Shown: in pieces, positions 1 through 9,137 of the stretch
How positions within the stretch are numbered: position 1 is the stretch's first letter
Layout of the letters: every line of letters starts with the position of its first letter
Origin: a virus
IMG/VR virus record: IMGVR_UViG_3300037882_003154
Location: 62,001 to 126,000 of that record
DNA: 64,000 bases
Reading direction: 5' to 3' (one strand)
Position numbers and translations under genes: made by a program
Notes under the pieces: model-generated
Database searches by the model: none
Seen by the model: only the letters and a program-made list of their open reading frames with translations
Told to the model about the DNA's origin: nothing

Positions 1-430
1 GGTCTTCAAAATGGAATTCTTCTTCTTTTACCGGATGGTCATAGGGCGGATATCCGGTAGTGCTAGATAGATAAACAAACGCTTTGACTTGTGCTTTATG
101 GGCGGCAGCCAAGAGGTTGTAATTCATCTTGATATTTGGACCAACAAGATTAAGGATGTTTTCAGCCTGTGCTCCAGCACCATAGCTCTTGCCAGCACAA
201 TGGAATACATAGTCTATTCCTCTACAGATGTAATCTACATCATAGTTTACTTCAAGATTTGCTCTCATTAAAGAATATGGCTTCAAATCCCCATCATATT
301 CTTTGGGTATGGTATTATTAAACACTGCATAAACTCTAGCATTTTCTTTAATAAGTCTTTGCACGAAGTTAGAACCGATCATACCAGCAGAGCCAGTAAC
401 CAAGCATTTTGTGTTTTTGAAAATACTCAT
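1..430 (-). CDS. NAD-dependent epimerase/dehydratase (SDR), N-terminal part
   Basis: Only the first 143 residues lie in the window; the rest continues past the left edge. The translation from the ATG at 430 starts with a Rossmann nucleotide-binding motif (VTGSAGMIGS), followed by an acidic beta-strand end and a DYVFHCAG segment. These are hallmarks of extended short-chain dehydrogenases acting on nucleotide sugars. The ATG overlaps the TAA of the upstream SDR gene by one base (TAATG), so the two are translationally coupled. It probably makes or interconverts a nucleotide-sugar for the glycosyltransferases in this cluster. The catalytic YxxxK is outside the window, so the exact reaction cannot be assigned. 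Confidence 0.85.
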   Translation of the reverse strand, partial: MSIFKNTKCLVTGSAGMIGSNFVQRLIKENARVYAVFNNTIPKEYDGDLKPYSLMRANLEVNYDVDYICRGIDYVFHCAGKSYGAGAQAENILNLVGPNIKMNYNLLAAAHKAQVKAFVYLSSTTGYPPYDHPVKEEEFHFED

Positions 431-1383
431 TATTGTTCTTGCCTCAAGTGGTCTAAAAGAAACATAATTGACTCATCTAAGGTATAGTTTGGATACCATC
501 CTGTTTGGTTAATAAATTTAGTGCAATCGGGTATCTGATAAGATATATCTACTGGTCGTAATAGTGACTTATCTTCTTCGGTAATAATATTGGCTTTAGT
601 ATATGTTTTTAGTAGCTCTAGAAATTCACCAATAGATATAGTATTATCCCCACCTATATTATATATCTGACCAACATGACATTTTTGTGATGCCACCCAG
701 TAAGAGGACATCGCATCACGAACATCTATCAGTGTTCTTACAGGCTTAAGATTGCCATGCTTCAAAACCCTTGCATTGCTCCGCTCAATATCTATAATTT
801 GCTTAGCAAAAGCGGTAGCGAATATGTCTTTTCTACGGGGGTTTATATAGCTAAACATCCTTGTTGTTATAACTTTGAAACCATAAGAGTGAAAATAAGC
901 TAAGCCGATTTTTTCTTGTGTTAGTTTAGATACAGCATATATGTTCTGGGGCTCTACCGGATGGGTCTCTGATATTGGGCACTCATCTTTGGAAGCAGCC
1001 CTGTATACCTCTGAGGTCATACAGTTCTGTATTATTGGATCTATACCAACCATCCTAATTGCTTCAAATAGGTTGATTGTATTATTTGTGTTATTTTGCA
1101 ATACGGCTATAGGATTAGAAAAACATACCTTAACATTCGCATGAGCTGCGAGATGAAAAACATAGTCTGGTTTTACATCTTTTATTGTGTGATATGTAGC
1201 GCTTAGATCATTAAGATCGCACTCATGTAATACCACATCGTCTTTAATCTCTCTTAAATTGTGTGCCGTTGCTGTACTATGCCAACGACTCACACCATGT
1301 ACCTCTACATTGGTGTGTGACAGTAGATATTCGGCTAAATAAGAAGCCCCCGATCCAGTAATTCCTGTTATTAAGGCTTTCAT
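430..1383 (-). CDS. GDP-mannose 4,6-dehydratase-like SDR
   Basis: Extended SDR of 317 aa. The N-terminus (ALITGITGSGASYLAEYLL) closely matches the dinucleotide-binding loop of GDP-mannose 4,6-dehydratase. NAAHANV-like and YAVSK (YxxxK) segments supply the catalytic part, and the C-terminal RTLIDVRDAM resembles the substrate-binding region of Gmd/Rmd enzymes. The family converts GDP-mannose to GDP-4-keto-6-deoxymannose or reduces that product. Starts with ATG after a GGGAG ribosome site, one base downstream of the radical SAM gene. It most likely supplies a deoxysugar precursor to the neighbouring glycosyltransferases. Whether it is the dehydratase or the reductase is uncertain. Confidence 0.85.
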   Translation of the reverse strand: MKALITGITGSGASYLAEYLLSHTNVEVHGVSRWHSTATAHNLREIKDDVVLHECDLNDLSATYHTIKDVKPDYVFHLAAHANVKVCFSNPIAVLQNNTNNTINLFEAIRMVGIDPIIQNCMTSEVYRAASKDECPISETHPVEPQNIYAVSKLTQEKIGLAYFHSYGFKVITTRMFSYINPRRKDIFATAFAKQIIDIERSNARVLKHGNLKPVRTLIDVRDAMSSYWVASQKCHVGQIYNIGGDNTISIGEFLELLKTYTKANIITEEDKSLLRPVDISYQIPDCTKFINQTGWYPNYTLDESIMFLLDHLRQEQ

Positions 1384-1384
1384 C

Positions 1385-2956
1385 CTAATCTCCCAATATC
1401 TTTCTTTTAAGTTTAATCTTAGACATATCTTTTATGTTATTTACAGCTACTATACCAAATTTCTTCTCTACCAAAGATAAATATTCCGGTCCATTAAAAT
1501 AGATTTGCCATGCATCATCTCGAAACCTTAATATTTCTTCTGCTGTTAGTGTATCTGTTGGTAATGGCAGTGTATCATAAGACAAAAATGACCATCCAGC
1601 ATAGTTTTGTGGCAACTTATATTTTTTTTGTATAGCCTCATAATACAGGGGGCTTCCTGGCAAAGCCTGAGCAGCATACGCATTGTATGATTCGGTGTTG
1701 AGCTCTATGGCTAAATCTAAGGTTTGTTGCATTGTCTCCTTGGTATCACCGGGGAGCCCATATATATAATTTCCAATAACATTTAGGTCATGCCCCTTAA
1801 TCTTTTGCACTACATCTCTAATATTCACATCTTTAAAAGAGCCCTTAGATACTTCCTGTCTTATCGCTTGATTACCAGCCTCAATACCCAGGGCAAGCCA
1901 ATGAATACCGGCTTTTTTGAACATATCTAGATATTTTTCTCTAATTGTATCGCATCTACTATAAACCCAAATATTTAAGTCACCACCATATCCTCTTTCT
2001 ATTATTTTGTTCAGTATGGGTTCAAAGTGATATTTATTAAAGAAAAATAGTTCATCTGCTATTCTAAGGGTCCTGACACCCATCCCATATAATCTGTCTA
2101 TTTGTTTGATTACATGATCTGGACTCCAATATCGCATTAGATTACTATTTGCGGAATGTATGCCATCACTAGAATCGGTTCTATTGATTAGATTAATTAT
2201 ACAAAAAGAGCACTTAAAATTACATCCCAGTGTAGTATATATGGAAGCGAATGGTGTGGTTTTATTGAAATCATAGTCGCCATGCCAGATATGAGCCCTA
2301 TACATATCTAGTGGCTTGTTTTTATATGGCAGCAAGTCCCATGCATAATCTGGGATCTCTTCATCTAATTTATCAGATGGTATTATTGATCCTGTGCCAT
2401 TGTTCATGTGGTGGTGAGACCACCTAAGACATTCATTGCCCTTATATGTATTTGTATATTCTTTATATCCAAGACCTGGTATTCTATGTAAATCTGTCTT
2501 GAAATCAGTAGACAACAGACAACACAGAGCCCTAACACCCTCATTAATACATACAAAATCTACATATTTGAGACCAAGAACTTCATTTGGCAATGCACTG
2601 GCGTGACTACCAATAAAACAAATTGGGTAGTTTGGGCTATTTAGTCTTACAAATTCGGCTAGTCTAGTAGCCCCAACCATTGATGTTGTACCAGAATTTG
2701 GGTTCTGTCCATATACGACAAAACAAACAAGTCTGGGATTGACATCTTCTATTCTTTTTAGGGCTGCTTCATCATCTAGCTGTTCGGCATCGGCATCCAA
2801 AATATTACAGCCGAAGCCCATCCTTTTACATGCAGAAGCTAATAATAGAGCCCAGGTTGGAGGTTCAGTTGCTGTAAATTTATCACTAAGCCCCTGGTAA
2901 ATTACATTAGCCGCCCCAGGGTTTATGAAAAGTACATCTACTTGTCTATCTGACAT
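1385..2956 (-). CDS. B12-binding-type radical SAM protein
   Basis: 523 aa. Residues 1-150 look like the cobalamin-binding-like Rossmann domain seen at the N-terminus of class B radical SAM enzymes (DVLFINPG, then ILDADAEQL, then CFIGSHAS). The radical SAM core follows, with the 4Fe-4S motif CNFKCSFC (Cys245, Cys249, Cys252) and later GLPGDTKET. The family performs methylations and other radical reactions on unactivated carbons. I do not see the classic DxHxxG cobalamin ligand, so B12 use is not assured. Overlaps the upstream gene by 19 bp. Given its neighbours, it may methylate or remodel a sugar or lipid head group. The substrate is unknown. Confidence 0.85.
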   Translation of the reverse strand: MSDRQVDVLFINPGAANVIYQGLSDKFTATEPPTWALLLASACKRMGFGCNILDADAEQLDDEAALKRIEDVNPRLVCFVVYGQNPNSGTTSMVGATRLAEFVRLNSPNYPICFIGSHASALPNEVLGLKYVDFVCINEGVRALCCLLSTDFKTDLHRIPGLGYKEYTNTYKGNECLRWSHHHMNNGTGSIIPSDKLDEEIPDYAWDLLPYKNKPLDMYRAHIWHGDYDFNKTTPFASIYTTLGCNFKCSFCIINLINRTDSSDGIHSANSNLMRYWSPDHVIKQIDRLYGMGVRTLRIADELFFFNKYHFEPILNKIIERGYGGDLNIWVYSRCDTIREKYLDMFKKAGIHWLALGIEAGNQAIRQEVSKGSFKDVNIRDVVQKIKGHDLNVIGNYIYGLPGDTKETMQQTLDLAIELNTESYNAYAAQALPGSPLYYEAIQKKYKLPQNYAGWSFLSYDTLPLPTDTLTAEEILRFRDDAWQIYFNGPEYLSLVEKKFGIVAVNNIKDMSKIKLKRKILGD

Positions 2957-3927
2957 AATAGATCTTTCATCCTGGTAATATAAGAGTGTTTTTCTATAAA
3001 GTCTTTATGAACCTGTTCTTTGAGAATTAAATCAGAAGAATGGCTGATTTTTTCATCCAAAGGCATATCTATATCGGAAACTAGGGCGTCATATCCGATT
3101 AAAAGTTCACTTTCAAATAAATCATAAATAGCACTATTGACTTCGGTTACTGGAACCCTGCCAGCCCCAAGTATTTTGAATATTCTCTCATTAATTTCAA
3201 AATCGTATTCTGCATATGGGTGCAATATATTCAGATTAACTTTAGATGATACAAAAAGGTCTAACAAATTATTATCATTAATATATCCACAATAACATGG
3301 CAAAGACCATTCTTTATCACCAAATATCTTTATATTATAGTTTTTATGATACTCTTTAAATATCTCGAATATCTTATTCAACTTAACCATTTTGTTGGGA
3401 TGATATCCACCTACATAAGATATGTCACACTCATAGTTTTTATTGAAAGTGGCTTTAGTATATGTTAAGGAGTCAAAGGCTAGTGGACAACTCAATACTA
3501 CGAACCCCTTTGTATTCCACCCAGAGTGTGTGCCGATTATGTCTGTTCCCATATTTTTAGATACTAAGAACAGTGGATTTTTAAGTTCATCCTTACATCT
3601 ATTCAGATTTTTTTTCTGATTATCGGTAGCCAATAAGTATGTGTGTTCTGGTTTTATTCTTAGATCTGTTATATTATCATCTATATATAATCCGGGCTCG
3701 GTTACGATTATTATATGTGGGCTATTAAGCAAACACTTAAATACCGCCTTTGTTAGATGATCTGGATCGACAATCAATATGTCTGGTTTAAATTCATCAA
3801 ACATGTCAAATGCCGGTTTTTGTTCTTCTGACCAAAACACAACATTATGACCAAAATATAATAGGGCTTTATACCATCCAGATCTGTGCCCTGGAATTCC
3901 GCCCCTAAATGTCATTAGTATCTTCAT
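2938..3927 (-). CDS. CgeB-like glycosyltransferase
   Basis: 329 aa. The fold cues are those of GT-B glycosyltransferases of the CgeB / DUF3880 type: an N-terminal Rossmann half (MKILMTFRGG; DILIVDPDHL), then DISYVGGYHPNK, and near residue 250 the donor-binding segment INERIFKILGAGRVPVTE, equivalent to the NxRxFE...CGG stretch in CgeB proteins. It overlaps both neighbours (19 bp and 4 bp), so it is part of one operon. Predicted to transfer a sugar onto a phage or host glycan. Donor and acceptor are unknown. Confidence 0.7.
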   Translation of the reverse strand: MKILMTFRGGIPGHRSGWYKALLYFGHNVVFWSEEQKPAFDMFDEFKPDILIVDPDHLTKAVFKCLLNSPHIIIVTEPGLYIDDNITDLRIKPEHTYLLATDNQKKNLNRCKDELKNPLFLVSKNMGTDIIGTHSGWNTKGFVVLSCPLAFDSLTYTKATFNKNYECDISYVGGYHPNKMVKLNKIFEIFKEYHKNYNIKIFGDKEWSLPCYCGYINDNNLLDLFVSSKVNLNILHPYAEYDFEINERIFKILGAGRVPVTEVNSAIYDLFESELLIGYDALVSDIDMPLDEKISHSSDLILKEQVHKDFIEKHSYITRMKDLLCQIDK

Positions 3928-4682
3928 ATTTTTTCTAAGTCTTTAATACCATCTATTTCTAGTACAAACCCATGATTATTTTTTTTTGTTATAAGCTTTC
4001 CACCATTATCAATAATATAGTTGAGAGCCTCAAACATACAGGACGTTCTATTTTCTTTATTATATACATACTTTCTCAGATTATAAAGCTCTGCGCCCGT
4101 GAAAAACCCAACCTGTCCCCATTTTTTGACAAGATTATATGCGAACAAAGTGGCTAGGTTGTCATCATATGAATTAAGCCCTATTTCTTGTGGTCTAAAA
4201 TGATCCGTGTCATAGATTATATTAGATGTTTGGGCATACAGATCAGAGATATATTCATTATTGAATAACAGATCGCCCATGATTAGAATAACACATGGGT
4301 TTAGAGATACCCTCAAACACATAGCCAGCGTTCTGACTTGACTGGTACTCTCATATTCCATATTTTCGACAAACATTATGTTCTGTGGTAGAGAGTCAAT
4401 TACTTTATCAGCCTGAAATCCCAGCCCATATATGATATTGGCATTTGGATAGCATTCTCTGATGATTCTGACTTGCCTTTGACCTAGCTTTTCATTTTTA
4501 ATATCTAATAAAGACCTAGGACCACAATTGGTCATTTTGCCAGCACCAGCAGCCAATACAATAATGTCAAGGTTATTGTTTGGATTGACCGACCACTTTC
4601 TTTTTATTACAGAGGTAAACCTATTGAGTTTTGCCACCCTGCCTCGCGTTTGCTTTGTTGATAATGTGCTGCAACACAGCAT
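3924..4682 (-). CDS. Sugar-phosphate nucleotidyltransferase-like
   Basis: 252 aa. Near residue 40 it has the nucleotidyltransferase signature IVLAAGAGKM...PRSLLDI (family LAAGxGxR...PKxLL), then NMEYESTSQVRTL and MGDLLFNN, where the Asp fits the metal-binding position. The family activates sugars or choline by forming NDP- or CMP-linked donors (LicC/GlmU-N type). The ATG at 4682 overlaps the upstream glycosyltransferase by 62 bp; a GTG at 4637 would reduce this to 17 bp and fits this genome's style, so the true start is uncertain. Role: making an activated donor for the cluster. Confidence 0.75.
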   Translation of the reverse strand: MLCCSTLSTKQTRGRVAKLNRFTSVIKRKWSVNPNNNLDIIVLAAGAGKMTNCGPRSLLDIKNEKLGQRQVRIIRECYPNANIIYGLGFQADKVIDSLPQNIMFVENMEYESTSQVRTLAMCLRVSLNPCVILIMGDLLFNNEYISDLYAQTSNIIYDTDHFRPQEIGLNSYDDNLATLFAYNLVKKWGQVGFFTGAELYNLRKYVYNKENRTSCMFEALNYIIDNGGKLITKKNNHGFVLEIDGIKDLEKI

Positions 4683-5409
4683 TTGGGTTGTGTTGTGGCT
4701 TTTGCAAAATACCAGTATTTTTTATGGAAATCTTACATAGCGTCTCTGGAATGTGTATCAAGATAGATTGTTCGGCAGCTCTCAATAACAGATCATAGTT
4801 TTCAAACATTGGGAGACCAGTATCGAAGATCCCTATCTTATTTAATATCATAGAACTAATAAAAAACGACACATGCCCATAATATGTATTATATATGTTG
4901 TGTATATTAAAGGACCTTAGATATTGTTCAAATTCAACCCCACCAATATTTATGATATGATCTGAATATACAGCCCCAATCACACTTGGATTGTCTATAA
5001 ATTCTATAACACTCTTGCTGACTTTGCCATCTAGATAGATATCATCGGCATCCAAAAAGCCAAAAATGTTGGCTATTGAGCTCAATGATTGTATGCCTAT
5101 GTTTTTTGCATAGCATTGGCTACTATGCTTGTGCAGTCGAACTCCGTTGACGTGTACATTGTTCTTAATGCCAGCGAACACTTCGTTTTGGCTATCGTCC
5201 ATATGTGATTCATAGTCTTTAACATAGCCCTTTATATTATCCCAACTACTATCCTCGGAGCAGTCATCAACTACCATGATATATTTGTTGGGATAGTCCT
5301 GAGACACGGCACTGTCTATGGCATTCAGAACACTGTCCGCCATATTATAGTTGGGTACTATTATTCCAACTGCTGGCAAGTTTATGTTTTTTGTAGTATC
5401 TGCGCCCAT
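4621..5409 (-). CDS. GT2-family (GT-A) glycosyltransferase
   Basis: 262 aa. Canonical GT2 features: VGIIVPNYNMADSVLNAI at residues 14-31, the MVVDDCSEDSSWD nucleotide-binding strand, and FGFLDADDIY, in which DADD is the DxD metal site. The family transfers sugars from UDP-, GDP- or dTDP-donors. It has 28 bp overlap with the upstream gene and 62 bp with the downstream one, which points to coupled translation. Part of the surface-glycan cluster; specificity cannot be read from sequence. Confidence 0.9.
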   Translation of the reverse strand: MGADTTKNINLPAVGIIVPNYNMADSVLNAIDSAVSQDYPNKYIMVVDDCSEDSSWDNIKGYVKDYESHMDDSQNEVFAGIKNNVHVNGVRLHKHSSQCYAKNIGIQSLSSIANIFGFLDADDIYLDGKVSKSVIEFIDNPSVIGAVYSDHIINIGGVEFEQYLRSFNIHNIYNTYYGHVSFFISSMILNKIGIFDTGLPMFENYDLLLRAAEQSILIHIPETLCKISIKNTGILQKPQHNPNAVLQHIINKANARQGGKTQ

Positions 5410-6260
5410 GTTCTTGTGTATCCTGTTCCTATATCATTATCTAATATCTTTTTAAGGTGAGAAACTATTGTGTCTTCTTTAGACTGCATATAAAACCAAC
5501 TATGCAGGCTTTTATTGACAACCAAACCATGATTTCCATCTTTAGGAAATATAGCCAATAACTGCACCATCTCTTTGTTTACTATATCGTTTATGTGTTC
5601 AATGAAATCTTGGTGTACTAGATTATCATCAACAAACCACACATAATATTGGCTAGATTTTAGGGATTTGTGCTTAACCATCCTTTGTATACTTCGATCG
5701 GTGGTCTCATCTTCAACAAGAGACTCTAATATCCAGGGTATATTTTCAAGATTCATGCCCTTTAGTTTCATCAATATTGATGACACATCACACTTAGTAA
5801 TTATGACAATGGATTGTGGTTTAATATAAGGTGTTGTTCGTCCTTGATAGATAATATTATCAAGAGCCCTCTCTATTTTAGATGGGTCAGATAGTTCTAG
5901 GATAGCAGACCACCTTATATTTGTAGCATCCCTTACTAGCTCATATTTGTCTTTGTCCTGATTAGCTAGAGCCCAGTCTTTATCCCTAAACCATTTGCAA
6001 TGCCTGTTTATTTTGAAACTTAAGGTTTCTTGAACAAAGTCTACTGTGGCTCCTGCTCTAATGAAATCATCTAGCTTGCCCAAATAACAGCCGGTTTGTA
6101 GTTTTGGGTCAATGTCTATTTGTTTGAATATACAATCTTCACAAAAAGCTTGTATGTGCCAATTACTTTTCCACTCTTCAGCCGAATCTAATATTAATTT
6201 GTGGGCATCTTGCTTATATATATCTTCTGGGTGTTTGTGTACAATAATTTCTTCGGGCAT
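5382..6260 (-). CDS. Unknown protein with Cys-rich N-terminus, glycan cluster
   Basis: 292 aa, family not recognised. Residues about 40-90 contain CEDCIF, then a Cys in TGCYLG and a Cys in RHCKWF, a four-Cys pattern that could hold zinc or an Fe-S cluster. The C-terminal half alternates strands and helices (SIVIITKCD; YYVWFVDDNL; MVQLLAIF) in a way compatible with a GT-A-like fold, with VDDN at the position where a DxD would sit. I infer an accessory glycosyltransferase from this and from the flanking genes, but that is weak. Confidence 0.6.
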   Translation of the reverse strand: MPEEIIVHKHPEDIYKQDAHKLILDSAEEWKSNWHIQAFCEDCIFKQIDIDPKLQTGCYLGKLDDFIRAGATVDFVQETLSFKINRHCKWFRDKDWALANQDKDKYELVRDATNIRWSAILELSDPSKIERALDNIIYQGRTTPYIKPQSIVIITKCDVSSILMKLKGMNLENIPWILESLVEDETTDRSIQRMVKHKSLKSSQYYVWFVDDNLVHQDFIEHINDIVNKEMVQLLAIFPKDGNHGLVVNKSLHSWFYMQSKEDTIVSHLKKILDNDIGTGYTRTWAQILQKT

Positions 6261-6273
6261 GATTATGGTCTTT

Positions 6274-6750
6274 TTAGTGTCTCTGTGAAACTACGATATA
6301 AGTGTCATCGAGCATAATGGGTTCTATGATTTTGAGCCCCTTAGATTGTAAAAAACCACAAATGTCAGTGATACAAGAGCTGTTCTTGCGGAAGTTGATG
6401 GGATTTGTTTGGTCTCCACGAAGCAATACATTTCCTTGTTGCACGGTGATTTTGTGTTGATATATTTTCCTACAAATATTATATAGGTCAACCCCACCAA
6501 CTTTTAGTATGCCACCATGACGCAACTTTTTAATCCAATTGTTGAGGGCTTTTTCTATCTGTGGCTGTGACATATAGTCTATTATATCTAGGGCTCTTAT
6601 CTCTGTAGCTTCGGCGTCTTCACAAATAGTGTCAAGGTTAATAAAATCCGAAAATGTAGTCTTGACCCCACCAACTACCACTGGAAACATAGATAGGTTG
6701 TGGTAGTCTGAAGAGAAATTTGCTTCGTTACGAATAAGGTTGATTTTCAT
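6274..6750 (-). CDS. SAM-dependent methyltransferase-like protein
   Basis: 158 aa from the ATG at 6750, which follows the upstream stop by five bases; a longer frame to 6831 would overlap the upstream gene. It resembles the C-terminal half of class I methyltransferases: EIRALDIIDYMSQPQIEKAL followed by WIKKLRHGGILKVGG, like the HxLEH...ALxEWxRVLKPGG region of type-11 enzymes. The N-terminal SAM-binding GxGxG motif is missing and replaced by a short strand. It may be a degenerate or compact methyltransferase common in phage glycan clusters. Confidence 0.6.
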   Translation of the reverse strand: MKINLIRNEANFSSDYHNLSMFPVVVGGVKTTFSDFINLDTICEDAEATEIRALDIIDYMSQPQIEKALNNWIKKLRHGGILKVGGVDLYNICRKIYQHKITVQQGNVLLRGDQTNPINFRKNSSCITDICGFLQSKGLKIIEPIMLDDTYIVVSQRH

Positions 6751-6755
6751 ATTAA

Positions 6756-7781
6756 TTAGCCTGTATATACCGTGTTCGCTGCTTGATAGAATAATTTGTT
6801 CCAAGTTTCTAGATATTGTTCTAGACCACATTTACTTATAACTGTTTCTCTAGCCCTTTTGCCCATTTCATCACACAGCTTCGGGCTGTCTAGCAATTGC
6901 TTGAGCCTTCTTCGCATTGTACTTTCATCATTGGTTACAAATGCATCATATTCGTCTGTAAAAAATTCTGGAATAGCACAAGTTGCTGTGGTTACTATAC
7001 CAGCCCCACAAGCTGCCGCTTCTAACAATGCACAAGGGATTGGTGAAATTAACGATGTATTAACAAATACTTGGCAGGCTCTATAGTGATTAACAAGTTC
7101 ATCTAATGATTTTGCCGCCTCAGAAAGACCGGGAGTAGCCCCCATTGGTTTAACTGGAAGACCTTGGGTTATTCTCTTCCAAAGATTGAATCCGCAAGGC
7201 TGATCCCTATTTATCCAATCATTAACAACAGCCCCAATGGTCTTGATTTTTGGGATGTTTTCGTCTGGGCAAAATAGTTCTGTGTCTACAGTATGTGGTA
7301 TAACTATAGAATTTGATTCGTCCCACCCCCATTGTTTTCTACTCCAGTCTGTGATAAAAACATTTATATCACCACTAAATGATCTTAGTTGTTGCCTCAT
7401 TATTGGAGACCAAGTATCGTATGGGGCTGTGTGTTCAGCTTGTATAATGTTTAAATGATATATTTTTTGTAGCTGCTTAAAAAACTGATATTGACCAAAT
7501 CTATTTTCTGACAATATAAGGTCAAAGCCTACATCTTTGGGTATTTGGTCGTTACCAAGATTTCTGTCTAGAAGTACAAAGTTGGCTGGTAGTGGGGCAT
7601 ACTCAGAATTCCATCCCTTGAAATTTTCTGTTTGTACCAAATAGAAATTGTGACCAGTCTTAGCATATTGACTCTGAACCCTTTCATGGACCGGACTACA
7701 GAGCACATTTAATTTATCCTTAGGTTTTCTAGTAGCCTGCCGTAATACCGATCTCATGCCATTAATTTGCATTGGTAGCAT
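6756..7781 (-). CDS. GT4-family (GT-B) glycosyltransferase
   Basis: 341 aa. The C-terminal Rossmann half carries the retaining GT-B signature: VFVNTSLISPIPCALLEAAACGAGIVTTATCAIPEF, followed by a typical RLKQLLDSPKLCDEMGKRARE helix. The acceptor half (residues 25-180) is less conserved. Starts: ATG at 7781 (20 bp overlap with the upstream gene) or ATG at 7757 just after its stop; the second gives 333 aa and is equally plausible. Transfers a sugar in the surface-glycan pathway; specificity unknown. Confidence 0.88.
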   Translation of the reverse strand: MLPMQINGMRSVLRQATRKPKDKLNVLCSPVHERVQSQYAKTGHNFYLVQTENFKGWNSEYAPLPANFVLLDRNLGNDQIPKDVGFDLILSENRFGQYQFFKQLQKIYHLNIIQAEHTAPYDTWSPIMRQQLRSFSGDINVFITDWSRKQWGWDESNSIVIPHTVDTELFCPDENIPKIKTIGAVVNDWINRDQPCGFNLWKRITQGLPVKPMGATPGLSEAAKSLDELVNHYRACQVFVNTSLISPIPCALLEAAACGAGIVTTATCAIPEFFTDEYDAFVTNDESTMRRRLKQLLDSPKLCDEMGKRARETVISKCGLEQYLETWNKLFYQAANTVYTG

Positions 7782-8913
7782 CCTCTAATAAGAGATTCTT
7801 AATGCGTTCACCAACAACCTTCTTATTAAACTTCTCAAATATATTCTTGACACATCTTTCTGTCTTTTGTTCTCTTAGCTTTTTGTTCTCAAAAGCCTCT
7901 CTCATGGCTCTACGCAAGGCACCAACACTAACCTCATACCAATTTTCATCAGCCCTATACATATCAGGAAGTTCTACATTTATAGCCCCAAAGCATGGTT
8001 CTGAACTACCAGCAACAAGCCAAGCTGTATCGTCATTTAAATAATCCATCATACCACCACATTTACTAGCGATAATTGCCTTGCCCATTGCTGCTGATTC
8101 AGCACATGGTATGCACCACCCCTCTCCTCTAGAAGCATTAACAAAGCAATCACAGGCATTATACAAAGAATACAGGGTTTCATCATCTAATTTATCGGTA
8201 ACGATGTATTCTCTATGATATCCACCTGCTGATTGATATAGTTTTAAACCATCTTTAACTTGATTACAATAATCCGCACATCTTTTTGCAGTTTCTTGCA
8301 CAGAGACGCCAGGAATATTCACCTTAAATAAGAGCCCCACCCTTTCTTGTGGATGAAACTCAGAATGAAAAGCCTTAACAATAGCCCCTAGGTTCTTCCT
8401 TCTGTTAAATTCGCCCACAAAATAAAACATAAACATACCATCTGCCCCAATTGGTAGTTTATTATATGATCTTTGAAACTTTTCGGTATCTATGGCATGA
8501 CCAACATAATACACTGGTTTATGTATTTGTTGATTGTGATGGTGTTTTTCTGTTAGAATCTGGTATTGAAAACTGTTAGTAGCCCAAATCTCATCCATTA
8601 GATTAAGATGGGTATGCCAATTCGGTCCATGAACACTGTCTGTCTCAGACTCGAACATTGCTATATTTTTCTTAAAGCCACCATGATATTGCATAAAATG
8701 GGGCAAAGTATATTGGATTACTACATCACAATCACTACTATTCCTCTGTTCTAGTTCAAGGATCCTTTCCGGTAATTTTGATGAAGCATCATTAAACCTA
8801 ACAGGTCTAATTACCAAATCAATACCAACAGAATCCATAGCCTCTATGTAGGATAAGGCTGCTGATGAATAGCCGGTTCCATCTCTGTAATTAGATATAA
8901 AGAGGACTTTCAT
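7762..8913 (-). CDS. GT4-family (GT-B) glycosyltransferase
   Basis: 383 aa. Clear GT-B C-terminal motif FVNASRGEGWCIPCAESAAMGKAIIASKCGG, in which the second Glu is the usual nucleotide-sugar contact; the N-terminus KVLFISNYRDGTGYSSAALSYI is the acceptor-side glycine loop. I place the start at the ATG at 8913, two bases after the upstream stop, rather than the TTG at 8922. It is one of at least four GT-B enzymes in the first 11 kb. Confidence 0.9.
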   Translation of the reverse strand: MKVLFISNYRDGTGYSSAALSYIEAMDSVGIDLVIRPVRFNDASSKLPERILELEQRNSSDCDVVIQYTLPHFMQYHGGFKKNIAMFESETDSVHGPNWHTHLNLMDEIWATNSFQYQILTEKHHHNQQIHKPVYYVGHAIDTEKFQRSYNKLPIGADGMFMFYFVGEFNRRKNLGAIVKAFHSEFHPQERVGLLFKVNIPGVSVQETAKRCADYCNQVKDGLKLYQSAGGYHREYIVTDKLDDETLYSLYNACDCFVNASRGEGWCIPCAESAAMGKAIIASKCGGMMDYLNDDTAWLVAGSSEPCFGAINVELPDMYRADENWYEVSVGALRRAMREAFENKKLREQKTERCVKNIFEKFNKKVVGERIKNLLLEDATNAN

Positions 8914-8914
8914 A

Positions 8915-9121
8915 TTACTCAAAATTAACCGCCCTTGGATCTATCTCTCTGATTACCCTATTATTTCTTTCGTTTTCAAGCTGTAGTCTAATTATGTCAT
9001 TCTTTGCTTTCAGATCAAAAATCTGTTTGGACAAAAAAGTAATTAAACATGTCTGTAGTATAAAACACAAAGAAATAACAATCACTTGGACTTTAAACAT
9101 CCCACAGTTCACCCCGTTCAT
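8915..9121 (-). CDS. Small membrane protein with coiled coil
   Basis: 68 aa from the ATG at 9121, after the stop of the upstream gene (9138). One hydrophobic segment at about residues 9-30 (VQVIVISLCFILQTCLITFL) is followed by a charged heptad-like helix. This is a single-pass protein, perhaps type II, with a short coiled coil. Function unknown. A spanin or membrane anchor is possible, but the location inside a glycosyltransferase operon does not favour it. Confidence 0.6.
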   Translation of the reverse strand: MNGVNCGMFKVQVIVISLCFILQTCLITFLSKQIFDLKAKNDIIRLQLENERNNRVIREIDPRAVNFE

Positions 9122-9137
9122 TATTGGTGTTCGTTGC

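Noticed and set aside
89-271. Plus-strand open frame opposite the first SDR gene
   Set aside because: It lies wholly inside a convincing minus-strand coding sequence and encodes no known motif.
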